64,000 nucleotides of DNA from assembly GCF_000247695.1 (NCBI RefSeq), contig NW_004624747.1:4498357-4562356 (forward strand), in the 5' to 3' direction. Below are positions 44,665 through 56,495 of the stretch, one piece after another. The translations under genes were made by a program, and so were the position numbers. The notes below the pieces were generated by a model, which searched no databases, was not told the DNA's origin, and saw only the letters and a program-made list of their open reading frames with translations. Position 1 is the first letter of the stretch, and each line of letters opens with the position of its first letter. The DNA is from Heterocephalus glaber. Taxonomy: Eukaryota; Chordata; Mammalia; Rodentia; Bathyergidae.

Positions 44665-46075
44665 ACCCTACTGGAAAACAAAGACATGGAAATGTAATTA
44701 TTTATATGCAAACTCTTCCTCTAAGAGCTCTACTAGTCCCTCCCAAACAATGCTGAGGAGAAAGGAATGAGATTCTAAAAAAGAGACAGAGACATTCAGA
44801 TATATTCTGATGAAGCTTAGGATCATGAAATGGCCCCTTCTGGAGTAACTGCCATGAGGGAGTTGCTCCTTTTCCTTAGACCTACCCCACACATGCATCA
44901 CCTCTCACTGCTTCTCAGTCTTGGCATTACCAACTTTGGAGATATGTAATTATTTATGTGGGAGCTGTCTAGTGCATTGTAGGATGTCTGGCAGCATCCC
45001 TGACCTCTGTCCACTAGACTAGGAGGCAGAAGCAGGTGAATCTGACTGCATTTCAGATGAATGACATAATCATATTAAAGAATGGAAACTAACCCATTGA
45101 ACTTCTGAATTTAGTATTTTGATGATGTGCTTGCTCTCAGACAAACAACCAAAAAACACAACTCTACACAAACACTGAACTCCAGCTAGGAAGTTTGTTT
45201 CCTATAGTGGTATAAATTAGTAATTCTGAAACTGCATTTTGATATTAGAGGACTGAGAAAATACATTGAGGATAATAGAAAGTCAGTTTTCTAACTGTTG
45301 GAGAAGGCAATGATAAATACGGGAAGAAAGAGGACTAGAATGAATTCTGTATTGATGTTAGACTGGAATTGGAGGCATCTGGAGGGACAGTTTTTTCATA
45401 GATGGTTTTTAAAAACAGTTAAGTAGAGAAATAGTTATAGATATACATGTATCTGTACATGTGAATTTGTACATATAAACATATGTATCTATATGAATAT
45501 ATTGGTGTATATATATATATATACATACACACATATATAAATATCTATTTTTCCCCAGCATAGTTTCCAGAAAGAACCCCAAAACACTGATACTTAATTG
45601 ATAATTAGCACATGAGAGTTGAGATCTTAATTTCTAAAATCTATTCCCTTCAAAAAGGAACCAAGACAAACTGGAGAAACAGCTAATTCTGGGACTTGGG
45701 TAGGAAAAGCAAACCATCCACCTGGGATAATCTGTTGCATCGGGAAGTAAAGAAATGCTAAAAGAATAATGCAAATTTGTCAAAAGGACATAGAACCAGC
45801 CTAACAGGACTCCCAGTCTGGACAATTTGAGTATCAAATTAAATTGCCACAGAAACAGTCTTTTAGCTTATTTAGCAAAATAAGAAAATAAAATAAGAAT
45901 CCAAGAGACCACACTGATGTAAATTAACAAGTAGTGAGAATGGGAAAGCTCTTCTTTCTGATAAAATATCTACTAACAAGTGTAAAGGAATAAATAGGAA
46001 ATATCCATAGTCTAATCTCACAGTATCCCCACACATTATTTATAAACTACAAAGGGGAAAGTACTAACTTCACAG
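44665..46075. other. Mostly unassigned, with a MER5A-like fragment and a TA/CA run
   Basis: About 44,925-45,020 resembles antisense MER5A (GTCTTGGCATTACCAACTTT, TTGTAGGATGTCTGGCAGCA, CCCTGACCTCTGTCCACTAG). A TATATATATATACATACACA run lies at 45,510-45,530. No gene. Confidence 0.5.
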
Positions 46076-46680
46076 TGGAGAAACCCAGCAGACCCCCGCA
46101 TCCCAAATCAGGTGATCAAAGGTCTCCCGTAAATGAGGCACTCCAAACTCTTGACAGAGAACCAACATTACTTCTGTGATGTTCCTGCTCCCAAAACACA
46201 ATTCAAATTTAATCCTGCAGAAGCTCCAACAAACCAACTTCAACTAAGGAATATTCTACAAAATAAATGGCCTGTACTCTGTGTTTAGGGGCAAAAGGTA
46301 AGTAAATGCCTGTAATTTGCTCTAAAAAGACTGAAGAATGGGGGGGAGGGGTGGCGCATGATAAAGCAAGTCCGGCAACATAATGATTAGTATTCCATGT
46401 GCTCCTACAACTTCAGTTTGGAATCATATAAATATTTTTAAAATCATGAAAATAGGCTTCCTGTCTCCTCATGATTTAGACACTGGTCTTAAAATAAACT
46501 AGTTATGATAATGTAAGAAATGACAATAGAACTAGAGAAACTCTAGGGAAAGGGAGCTAAAATAAACAAAAGAACTGGGAAATATTGCCTGGCTATACAC
46601 TAAGAAGTCAGGCTCCTTTGAAGTAAAAAACAAAACAAAACAAAAAACTAAGCGAGGACACGAATGAAGCATTTGTCATC
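46076..46680 (+). mobile_element. Old L1M 3'-UTR fragment (tentative)
   Basis: GAAACCCAGCAGACCCCCGC, then CAGGTGATCAAAGGTCTCCC, CAAACCAACTTCAACTAAGG and AATATTCTACAAAATAAATG with GGCCTGTACTCTG follow a classic L1M 3' UTR (aaacccagcagacactgcct, then ttgagggacattctacaaa, then ctgaccagtactct). A short G run occurs at 46,340-46,350. Confidence 0.5.
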
Positions 46681-47268
46681 ACAAATAATGATGGCCGAGA
46701 AAAGATTCATTCAACAAGATTGTAGGAGGAGTACTACGAGAAGTTTAAAAATGGTACTTGGAAGATAAGAAAAGCAGCATTGATTAGTAAAGTGGCACGC
46801 CAGAAATTCTCTTTAGGAACCTTCAAGCAACTCACAGATTAGCCTCTGCTTTCTATTCCCCTGTCCAATACCATTCCTGCTGCCACAGCACACTCACTTG
46901 GAGCCATTGGTGTACATACCAGGTTCTGCTAAGACTGCATCTAAATATGCTTCTGTCACCTTTACTTGTTACAGTGATACATAAAGTTACTGAGGAGCTA
47001 TGAGTGCAGTAAGGAAGCTCTTGTTTTCTAAAAATGACATTGACCATTTCAGAAAGGCAAAAAAAGAAGGTATTTTGATAAAGATAAAATAACTATAAAA
47101 TATTAGAAGAAAATTGTAAAATCTAGGGAAGTTCTGCACTTGGATTTCTTTGCAAATTTTGTGCTCAATTCTTGTACTTTTTGAAGAAAGTGAAATTGTC
47201 AATGGGTACAGTTTATGTGAGAACAACTCTGCAGATCTCTTAAGACCTGAATTAAAGAGAAGGCATTG
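46681..47268. other. Unassigned stretch
   Basis: Nothing recognisable as a gene or a named repeat. Short minus frames at 46,853-47,226 overlap without domain features. Confidence 0.4.
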
Positions 47269-47350
47269 AGGGCCAGGGATTTAGCTCAGCTGTGCCATCA
47301 CCTGCCTCCCAAGCACAAGCTCCTGAGTTCCATCCCCAGTACCAGAAAAA
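47269..47350 (+). mobile_element. ID-like SINE
   Basis: AGGGCCAGGGATTTAGCTCA ... GAGTTCCATCCCCAGTACC and a short A tail. An 8-bp TSD, AGGCATTG, is at 47,261-47,268 and 47,351-47,358. Confidence 0.88.
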
Positions 47351-48554
47351 AGGCATTGGTTTGACACCTTAAGATTACTGGATTGGTGTTTTTCGTGTTT
47401 GTGTTAGTTGAAATAATATGTTTGGAGAAGTACATTTCTTTGTTATGATTACTATTCCAAATGATTTTTCCTGTTAACCAACCAGTTACTGGTGCTGTTT
47501 GATTAGCTAAGTCTCAGTTTTACTTAACCTTGTGTGACCAATAACATATTAATAGGCTGGAAGTGATAGTAAGAAATTCATTTTAGTTGAAGCATTAAAA
47601 TTGAATTGACATCTATTTGGGCAACCATGACATCAATACTGTGTCTCTAACTGTGGACTGTCCTCTGGTGTTGATATGCAAACTATTTGCTATGGGTCTA
47701 TCAGCATAGATGTATATATCATATAAATATCTTATAAACTGAAAGTATTTAGGAAATCTTAAAAATCAATTTGATAGTAATTTTATATCTACTTAATCTA
47801 ACAGAAAACTGAAACTTGTCATATCTAACTTTCATTTTATTTCATTTTTCTGGGGGTTTTTTGTTGGTATTTTACAAAAGTGATAGATTAAAGAAATTAA
47901 AGATGGATCTTTAACCACACAGAATTTGAAAAGCACTCCTCTGTTCCATATGCATTTGGATGATCCTATAGTGTACTACAAACTACAGAGCTAGATAAAG
48001 TAAGATTCTGACCTGGGGGGAAATGCTTAGATTTTAAGGCTTGAGTTTTAGGGAATGTAGAACAGGTTGAGGAATGTAGAACAGTTGAGTGCTTCAGTGA
48101 ACTCATAAGTTATGTATAGTAGGGTAGACACCAGAAATAATAAGAGTACTATCTGACACAGAAAAGATAAGCAGGTCAAGATAAAGATAAATAGAAGCTG
48201 GGGAGAAAAAGGAATAAGGATAGAGGAATACATGTCAAATAGCTTCCCCCCAATGCCCTTGGACCTAGACAGTTCATTCAATAGGATTCCAGAGAACTCT
48301 CTTCTAGCCATCACATGTGTGGTTACCCTTTGTATGCTTCAAATATAGGGGAAAGAATTTCCTGAAAAATAAGTTATCTTGATTTTCCAATCAGAGTATA
48401 GTCAAAGGGTGATTTAACTACGAAGAGGAAAATGACCCAAGTAAATACCACTACCCTTATGCCAGTGATTGGATAGGTAAGTGCTACTGAGTGATTTAAT
48501 TGATCTGATTTTAATTGAATTCTCCTTTTGGGACTAATATGTAGAATATAAAGA
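47351..48554. other. Unassigned AT-rich sequence
   Basis: No gene or transposon family recognised in this 1.2 kb. One 88-codon minus frame (48,048-48,314) is hydrophobic but without motif context. Confidence 0.4.
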
Positions 48555-49425
48555 ACTCAAAAAAATTAGAATCCCAAAATAAAACACCCAATCAAAAACA
48601 ATGGACAAGTGAAATGAATAGACACTTCCTGAAGAAGTACAAATGGCCAATAAATACATTTTTAAAATGTTCAACAACTCTGGCCATTACAGAAATGCAA
48701 TTAACACAACACTGAAATTCTATTTTATTCCACGAAGAATGGCTATCATTAAGAAATCAAATAATAACAAGTGCTAGCAAAGCTGTGAGGATAAAGGAAC
48801 CCTTATATATTGCTGGAAGGAATGTAAACTAGTACAACAGAAATCAGTATGGAAATTCCTCAAAAAACAAAAAATAGAAATTCCATTTGACCTAGCTATT
48901 CCCCTTCTTGGTATCTTCTTGAAAGAGTTAAAGACATTATATTACATCATACCCATGTTTATAGCAGCACAATTCATGATAGCTAAATGTTGGATGCAGA
49001 CTGTATGTCCATTGACAGATGAATGGATAAAGAAAATGTGGATTTATATATAATAGAGTACTATTCTGCCATAAAGAAGGTCAAATCTGAGTCATCTGTA
49101 GTAACAGGGATGAACAGTAAGACCATAATGTTGAGTGAAATTAATCAAAGAAGTTTAAATAGTACATGGCTTCTCTTACATGAGAAACCCAAAGTATAAA
49201 TAATTTAAAGAGCAAAATAAAAGATAGACAATAGGAAACTGAGAGATAAACCTTTTGCAAATGAGAAGGGGACCAAGAGATAGAAGGAGGGGGGGAGGAA
49301 TAGGAAACAGGAGGGAAAGGGGAAATGAAAAAATAAGATGTGACCTGTACGTATACCAACTACCCATGCTAATTGTGATCATTATGCACTGCAAATATGT
49401 ACTAATAAAAAAGAAAATAATTCTC
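48555..49425 (+). mobile_element. L1 3' end (ORF2 tail and 3' UTR)
   Basis: CAATCAAAAACAATGGACAA, then GGCTATCATTAAGAAATCAA, GCTGGAAGGAATGTAAACTA, TTTATAGCAGCACAATTCAT, AATAGAGTACTATTCTGCCA and AATTAATCAAAGAAGT. A purine/G-rich UTR (49,263-49,320) and an ATGCACTGCAAATA ending. Same subtype as 39,416-40,097. Dead. Confidence 0.82.
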
Positions 49426-50233
49426 CTCTTAGTAGCAGGGTATGAAGAAGGAAAGTAATCTGAAAATGCCCCAAAAGAGAAGCTTTCAGCTCTCTGTTTT
49501 CCCTTCCTCTACCAGTGATGGCAAATCTTTTAGAGCTTTCAGTGATAACAAAAAGCCGCCTGCGGCACGTGTCCCATAGGTTTGCCACTATTGAATACTA
49601 AATGTATGCTCTGAATTCTCAGCATCTCTGCTTCTAGGGCTCATGATACATTATTCAACGTTTTTAATTCATGACAAATTACATCTAAATTTTCTTGTTC
49701 ATGTTCATTTATGGGACATTTTTATCTTGTCATCTTTTTTCATGTACCATGCAAGTAAGAAGAGAACATCCAGCACAACACGGCCTTCAGAAACAAGCTA
49801 ATGGAACAATTTGGTGTCAATTTCACAGCTCAGTGAAGTGAAAGTGATCTAACTGGCCATCGACACACACCTAGAAGGAGGTCTAAGTGAGTGCCCAGCC
49901 TTGATGTTACTGTGTCATGCCTACAAGCAAGACAAGTTCAAGTGGAGACATTATGTATTAGGAGAGAAAGTAGTTATCATTCAAATGCCCTCTGAGCTGG
50001 CTAGAATAGAATGTGCAGAGAGAAAGCAGAGCCAGCCCTTCATGTTTACACTCTGGAAAGTTGTTTTTTAGAAATCATGCTTATATTCACAAGTAGCAGG
50101 AAATAGGAGCTTCCCTTTGGGAGTTTGATAATGTTTAGAAGCAGAAATTTTCCTCAACAGATGCATAAAAACTGAATAACTATTTTAACAGTTTTCCATG
50201 CTTTCTGACAAAGAAAAAAAATCACCATCCTCC

Positions 50234-50237
<4 letters not shown>
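49426..50237. other. Unassigned stretch left of TA microsatellite
   Basis: No gene or known repeat. It bears no resemblance to the sequence left of 43,268, which matters for reading the duplicate to the right. Confidence 0.45.
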
Positions 50238-50276
<39 letters not shown>

Positions 50277-50287
50277 TATATATATAT
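50238..50287. repeat. (TA)n microsatellite at duplication edge
   Basis: About 16-17 TA units, an AAA interruption at 50,272-50,274, then the short TA run that begins the duplicate. Copy 1 has only the short TA run (43,271-43,283). The repeat sits exactly at the left breakpoint. Confidence 0.95.
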
Positions 50288-51668
50288 GTTAGAACACCTG
50301 ACAGTGTCCAAGAAACCACTGAAGTTCTATTCATTTTTCTTAGTCTTTCTCCTTTAGTTCAATTTGGATGGTTTTTACTGTTACATCTTGAAGTTCTTTG
50401 GTCTTTTCTGTGTTTGGTATGTTATCAAGCCTATCTAATAATTTTTTTCATTTCCAAAATTGTATATTTCAAATCTAGACATTACTTTGGTTCTATCTTA
50501 TAGCTTCTATTTCTTTCTTCATTATGTCAAATTGCTTTTAAATCCATAAACAGATTTATAGTACTTGTTTTAAAATATTTATCTATTAATTCCATCATCT
50601 GTATCACTTATTTGCAGATCAGTTTGCTGATTTCAAGACTTATTTTTAAATTTGTTAGGGAGGTATCCACCACAGCCTTCACCAGAGATAGTACTACTCC
50701 CATGATACAACATTTTTAACACTCCACTAAGTACCTGGGTTCACCAGGGCCTTTCCAGCCTGGCTCTGTGGTAGTTCTGGTAGTTGTTCATTTCACAGGT
50801 AGCTCTCCTCTCTCCAGTAATTATTCTTTGCCTAGATTTGTGGAAACTAACCTAATGCAAGTACAACTTAACATTCATCCAAAGACTCGAGAGGACCGAT
50901 ATATGTATAAATTTCTGGAGGTCTTCTTCTTTGTTTCTACTTCCTATTTCTGCCTCACAAATTCCAGATATTGCAGTTTCCAAACTATGGATTATTTTCC
51001 TCAATTCAGTGAAACCACTGTGCTTTGCTAGAGTTCCTCTTCCTACTCCATGACCTACAAAGTACCTTTAGGTAACTCTAAGGCTTATTCTCCATTTCTC
51101 TTCTCTTAGGGAATCACAGTCCTGTACTACTTAGTCAATGTACAAGAAGTTTCTTCATATAGATTGGCCAGAGTTGTAGCTGTTTATAGCAGGAAAACTA
51201 TGAGCTTTTATTCTTTTTATTTTCTTTTGTTATCTCTAATTACCATTCTAACATCATACTGTTCAGCAGAATTTTCTGCAAAGATGGAAATATTCTATTA
51301 TCTTATCTGTACAACATGGTAGCCAATAGGCACATGTGACCACTAAGAACTTAAACTTGTTACTAGAGATTTTTCCTTTCAGCTTGAAAAATGTAAAAAG
51401 CTAGAAAAAGCCTCACTCCATTGTACAATAAGAAAAAAAACTGAATAAAGTACAAATCAATAACTTTCCTTGAATTGATCAGATATTTTACATCACAGAG
51501 TGGACAACTAACCTGACCTTCAAAGAAAGCAAAAAACTGCAGAGAAACAGGATCTGAGCATTTGCTTACCTGCTACAGATACTGCCAAATACCATAAAAA
51601 CCAGTAGGAAGATAAAGTTACAAAATGTTAACAGATTGCTAAAAGCTTCACATGGTCTAGTAGGAGAA
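50272..51668. repeat. Long direct duplicate, copy 2, ends at gap
   Basis: Apparently identical to 43,268-44,664. It stops at TAGGAGAA immediately before the N run, whereas copy 1 continues into ACCCTACTGG. The L1 in this copy lacks the upstream part present in copy 1. Most likely a misassembly; see findings. Confidence 0.95.
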
Positions 51669-51768
51669 NNNNNNNNNNNNNNNNNNNNNNNNNNNNNNNN
51701 NNNNNNNNNNNNNNNNNNNNNNNNNNNNNNNNNNNNNNNNNNNNNNNNNNNNNNNNNNNNNNNNNNNN
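51669..51768. other. Assembly gap, 100 N
   Basis: Exactly 100 N, a common placeholder for a scaffold gap of unknown size. Frames that cross it are meaningless. Confidence 0.99.
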
Positions 51769-51848
51769 TTTTTTGGTACCAGGGATCGAACTCGGGTCCT
51801 TGCACTTGTAAGGCAGGCAATGGAACCACTGAGCTAAATCCCCGGCCC
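51769..51848 (-). mobile_element. ID-like SINE at the gap edge
   Basis: Plus strand TTTTTTGGTACCAGGGATCG, then CCTTGCACTTGTAAGGCAGG and AACCACTGAGCTAAATCCCC. The gap cuts its poly-T (poly-A in sense), so its left TSD is missing. Confidence 0.88.
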
Positions 51849-52019
51849 CAACTATATTTAACATGAAACCAAAATGCAGTCAGAAGATTATACAGGTGTT
51901 ATTATTAATAATTATAGTAATATAATATCATTATCTACTAGCACACAATAATCCATTTTACCCTTAAGCCAAGTCTGTAAAGAGGGGTACATATTAATAA
52001 TTTTCTCAGTTAGTTAAAA
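51849..52019. other. Unassigned AT-rich sequence
   Basis: AT-rich, no recognised family. Confidence 0.35.
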
Positions 52020-52615
52020 ATACGTTTTTTATTCCATCATTAACATGTAACATTTGTACATATATTATGGGATACAGTGTGACATTTCAATACATGTACT
52101 ATATACAATGTGTAATGATCAAAGGGTAATTGGCACATCTATCAACTCAAACATTTATCATTTCTTTGTGCTGGGAACATTCAAAATCCTTTCCCCTGGC
52201 TATTCTAAAATACAATTAACTGTCATCAACTCTAGTTACTTATTGTTCTATAGAACATCAGAAATTATTCCCCCATCCAACTACACTCCTATACCCAGTA
52301 ACCATCTTCTCTCCATCCTCCCATTCTCCAGACCCTTTCCTGGCTCTGGTAACTACTCTTCTGCTAACTACTTCTATTAGATCAACTTTTTAGCTTCCAC
52401 ATCTATATAAGAATACGAATTTGTCTTACTGTGCCTCACTTATTTCACTTAACACTGTCTTCTCCAGTTTCATTTATGTTGTTATAAATAACAAGACTTC
52501 ATTTTTATGACTGTATAATGTTCCATTGTGAATATATACCACACATTCTTTAACCATTCATAGATTGATGGTTACCTAGGTTGACTCCATATCTTGCCTA
52601 TTGTGAACAGAGCTG
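52020..52615 (-). mobile_element. L1 3' end, older family
   Basis: GTTTTTTATTCCATCATTAA, GACATTTCAATACATGTACT, GGTAATTGGCACATCTATCA, TAATGTTCCATTGTGAATAT and GGTTACCTAGGTTGACTCCA are the antisense of a primate/mammalian-type L1M-P 3' end (ccattgtgtatatataccaca). It runs toward ORF2 rightward. Confidence 0.8.
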
Positions 52616-52930
52616 TAATTTCCTCAGTTTTATATATGAAGAGACTGAATCTAAGGCCATACAGTTAATAAGTGGTATAGTTAGAATTTAAAATGTTTTT
52701 AGGGGAGACTCTAAAACACCAGAAAAGAAATGGACATCTCACTATACTGCAAATTTATGTCATAATTAGAATGTTCTAATCCATAGTATTATGCAGGTAC
52801 TAAATGCTTTCATATAATCCGTTAAAATAAAAGAAATGCAACTCACAAATAAACTTGAAACATTTGAAATTTTTGTCTTTAGTAGTGGACTAAGCTAGTG
52901 AGACTACTTTCCATTTCTCACCATGGTAGA
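52616..52930. other. MIR-like snippet and unassigned sequence
   Basis: 52,620-52,690 (TTTCCTCAGTTTTATATATG, AATCTAAGGCCATACAGTTA, ATAAGTGGTATAG) looks like an antisense MIR. The rest is unassigned. Confidence 0.5.
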
Positions 52931-53240
52931 GACAAGTTATCATTTGCTAATGTCTCTAGAATAAAAGTCAAGGTCTTCAACCTGACCAAGAAGACCACTC
53001 ACAACCCGGTTCCTTTTCAATCTCAGCCACCTATATAAACCCTCTACTCCATTCAAAGAGTAATAGTAAATACTCACAAATATGCCTTGGGTTTTCTCAC
53101 CTGTTTCCTAACATGCTATTACTCCATCTCAAATGCTTTCTATATTCTTTCCTATCAAACTCACACTCATCCTTCAAAGGGCAACTTAAAGCTGCCTCTT
53201 CCACAAAGCTAAAAGTCAATGGTGAGCTCTCCTTTTACTA
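52931..53240 (+). mobile_element. L2 LINE 3' fragment
   Basis: AGAATAAAAGTCAAGGTCTT, then AACCTGACCAAGAAGACCAC, TCACAACCCGGTTCCTTTTC, ACTCATCCTTCAAAGGGCAA and GCTGCCTCTTCCACAAAGCT follow the L2 3' order (aataaagtccaaactcctta, then ggcctacaaggccct, then caaatgtcaccttctcagaa). Confidence 0.72.
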
Positions 53241-53329
53241 GTTACCATTAGCTTTAATGGTAGCAAAACATCTGTAAGATCCCAGTATTATGTTTTAAAC
53301 ACACTAAACATTCATGTTTGCTAAATAGA

Positions 53330-53965
53330 AGGAATATAATGTAATAGAAAACTCAAAACACTTAAGCACAAGAGACCTGGATTTGAATCCTGCTTTCCCA
53401 TTTACTCTGCACATCATTTGATCTCATCTACGAATGGGAATAAAAATATCTACTTTAACACTGTTTTGAAGATTGAGTTATTAAGTGCCAGGACACCAGC
53501 CTATGGTCTGGCATAAAACAGGTGTTTAACAAATGTGTGCTGAATCTGGAAACTAAGGAAGCAAGATGAGACAGAGTCCAAGGCTACTTTCTGATCTATA
53601 TAAAATTGTATGATTTTTGGAAGAGCTAATTTTACCACTTTCCATGTAATACCTATATTGCTACTTACTTGTTTCATGTGTTAGTATTTGATGTCCTGCA
53701 TGGATGTTAGCATAGCCATGTGGTAATGATCATAGTGATTAATAATTTGGCACCTTACAAGTATAAATTATCTCACCGAATCCTCACACCAACCTAATGA
53801 CATAGGAGATTATCCCTATTTTCACTTGAGAAAACTGAGGATCAAGACTGTTTAAAAAAATAGGCCAAAGATGATAATCTAGCAAGTGGTAGAGTTCAGC
53901 TTTCATCCCAGGCCTCTGACTTCAAAGCTCCTGCTATTCTCACTGTGTTCTGTGGTCTCTTCAAG
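53330..53965. mobile_element. Two MIR SINEs in opposite orientations
   Basis: Plus copy at 53,335-53,560: GACCTGGATTTGAATCCTGC, TCATTTGATCTCATCTACGA, GAATGGGAATAAAAATATCT, AGGTGTTTAACAAATG. Minus copy at 53,740-53,960: ATTATCCCTATTTTCACTTG, AGAAAACTGAGGATCAAGAC, AAGTGGTAGAGTTCAGC, CCCAGGCCTCTGACTTCAAA. Both follow MIR order clearly. Confidence 0.8.
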
Positions 53966-56235
53966 GAATGACAAGAAAAAGGAAGACCAAGTCTCACAAA
54001 TTAGTAAAAATAAGACAGGATAAAAGGCAGGAATGTGCTAGACTTCAATGGAAATTTTTTTTTTAAAGGAAAAAGATTCTGCACACCCCAGTACCTAGAG
54101 AGGATGAAAATATATCTCTTGAAAGCACACAGCGTGCAGCACACACGAAAGCAGTGGGGAACTTAATGAGCTCTCTGGTTAAACATAACATCTGCCTGGC
54201 CCTGGGCACCTATGCCAAATAAAATAGTGAACAATTCACATCAAGAGAGCAAGCATTCTTCCTAACAACTGCTTTTCTTCTAAGTGTAAATGATAGATGG
54301 TGTGGCTCCTGGGTGCCTGCCATGATGCCAGGGACAACACTCCATAAAGAGCATCTCTAGTGACAACCCTCACAAAGGAAAACAGATGCACAGTTTGTGT
54401 ATCTGAACTCTTCAGTCATGGAACATTGAAGGAGCCACAATGCTGGCCAGTTCTTCAGTTTGAACTTTGTCATGGATTGGGTGTGTGAGACACTGGGATG
54501 AAGACTATAATGAGAATTATCTGTGCCTATGCCTGAGCAAGGCTCAGAGCTGCTTACTGGGCAGTGCAAGAATCACTGTGGCTGCCTGTCACTGCTGGAG
54601 GCCCAGGGCTGGGCACTTGAAAGTGGGTGGGAAAGCAGATGCAGCACAGCCTTCCCGATGCATATATGTACACGACAGAGGTAGAAACAGACTGCTTCAC
54701 TATAGTGGGGTAATAAGAGTTTCCTAAAATAGGTGATGTCTCCCCATCTTCTGAACACACAGGGGAGTATGCCAAACCCCACCTGGGGAAGAGAAACTGG
54801 GAAGACTTGCTGGGATTGGAGGGTGAGTTCTGACCCAAGGCTTATAAAATATGAATTTTTACTTTGACAAAGAAGGCAGAGAAAGACTTTGTCAACAAAC
54901 AGAACAAGAAGTCAAGAGAAGTCCAAAAAGAGACTGATGGATGCGGGTGTAAATCTGACAGCATTTCAGCCTCTAGCACCAACAGAAGGGAATAAGGCTT
55001 CAGAGGAGGAGACTCCCAGATGTGAGTCCTTTGGAACTTTGTGAACCATTGCAAAGTTTTGGTAAAGGGGACATGTTGTCAGATGTGCATTTCAAAATAA
55101 ATCAGTCCCCTCTAGAAGCAGCTAGTAAACTGCTTTTTTGCAAATAAATCTGTGAAGTGTTAAGAAACAGTATCATTGATGACATTCTAAAGGAACCAAG
55201 TCACACTATTTGCTGCTTACTTGTACCAGGGCCCGAAGCCCAGTCAGTATTAGTAAGTAGCCTATGATAAATGACCCATTCAACTCTGCAGGAAGGCTAG
55301 GGACAGAGAGGGGTCTGAAGTGTCCCTAATGGAAACAGCATGTATTCTTGTATTTGTATTCACTGAACACACCACATGTGGTGCCCACACATGGCTGAAA
55401 ACTCCAGGAAACCTTAGAGCCCCCATCTATCTCCCTGACAGTTCTCACAGTAGCTAGCCTGGAAACCAGGGGCCAGGCTAGGGGTTGGCTTCACTTTAAT
55501 CTCCACATTTCTCAGGCTCTTATTCATCGTGGAAAAACAAGAGCTAATTCCAGAAATGCTCTTAAATTTAAGGAGGACATTAAAATTCAAAACAAGAAGT
55601 AATTCTCCACAGTATTAACTATGAAAATAATGTGAAGATAACTAAAATACATCAACATCATGCATACACTACCCAAATAAGCAGGTAATTTTTTCTTCAG
55701 TTCACTAGTTAGTAAAGAGGAGGAAAGACTTGGAATGTAACCCCACTGTTGGTTGCAGCTCTGTCCTTCATAAGATGCTCCCATCAAAGCTATACTGGAG
55801 GTGGCTCTGCATTGATGCTTATGTGGGGAAAAAGAAAGGATCTTGCCCAAAGTACCTTTCAAACCTACAGGGGTCCTATTCTATGGGGTCAAGAATAAAG
55901 GTCCACACTCTTACTTCAAATTATATTTCTCTTGTGATTTATTTGCAAACTTTTATGCTTCTCCACTTTCCCACATCCTCAGAACAGGCTAAAAGAAGTA
56001 TGGAATATTTAGTACAGGGGGAAATGCAAAACCATGCAAACTGATTCCTTTTATACCAGCTTTAACATGTGAATACTTCCTTCCAATCATAAACACTGCA
56101 CGTGTTAGGTAAGACTCAGAGGAATAACATTAATTCCTTAATCCTCCAAATACTTCTATTTGCACTGTGTTCTGTAATTCTTTATATACCCTAATAATGT
56201 ATCCCCTGAAGAGAAGCACAAAAGAAGATAAACCA
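53966..56235. other. Low-repeat sequence with GC-richer core
   Basis: No named repeat across 2.2 kb. 54,280-54,830 is GC-richer than its surroundings and holds competing short frames on both strands. None has a start context, domain or splice pattern that I could defend. A possible regulatory or conserved noncoding tract; a real exon is not excluded. Confidence 0.35.
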
Positions 56236-56495
56236 GTACCATAACTGAGGAAGGCAGAATAGCACAGAGGTCAACAGCACAGCTTTTGGAGTGAAATAAA
56301 CCCGAGTTTCAAATCCTAACTCTGCTACATAGGGGCCCTGACCCTGAGTTTCCTCATTTGCAAAATGAAGACAACAGTATCTGTCCCACTGGTTAGCTCT
56401 GAGGATTAAATAAGTGAATGTATAAAAGATCTTTACTTCAATATCTGGCACACAGAAAATACTTGATAGATGTAAGCTCTAATTATCATTATCAC
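56236..56495 (+). mobile_element. MIR SINE
   Basis: AGGTCAACAGCACAGCTTTT, GGAGTGAAATAAACCCGAGT, TCAAATCCTAACTCTGCTAC, TTTGCAAAATGAAGACAACA, ACTGGTTAGCTCTGAGGATT and AAATAAGTGAATGTATAAAA form one of the better-preserved MIRs in the window. Confidence 0.85.

Noticed and set aside
50202..50503. 101-codon frame with Tyr-Ile repeats
   Set aside because: It is the TA microsatellite in frame, joined to the duplicated segment.
43764..51031. Two identical 87-codon frames suggesting a duplicated gene
   Set aside because: Both lie in the same duplicated noncoding segment (43,764-44,027 and 50,768-51,031). Identity comes from the duplicate, not from selection on a protein.
51566..51866. Frames crossing the gap
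   Set aside because: They include unknown residues across the 100-N placeholder and antisense SINE sequence.
54357..54838. Possible exons in a GC-richer patch
   Set aside because: Frames on both strands compete, none has a clear splice or start context, and codon texture is unconvincing. I left it as unassigned rather than call a gene.
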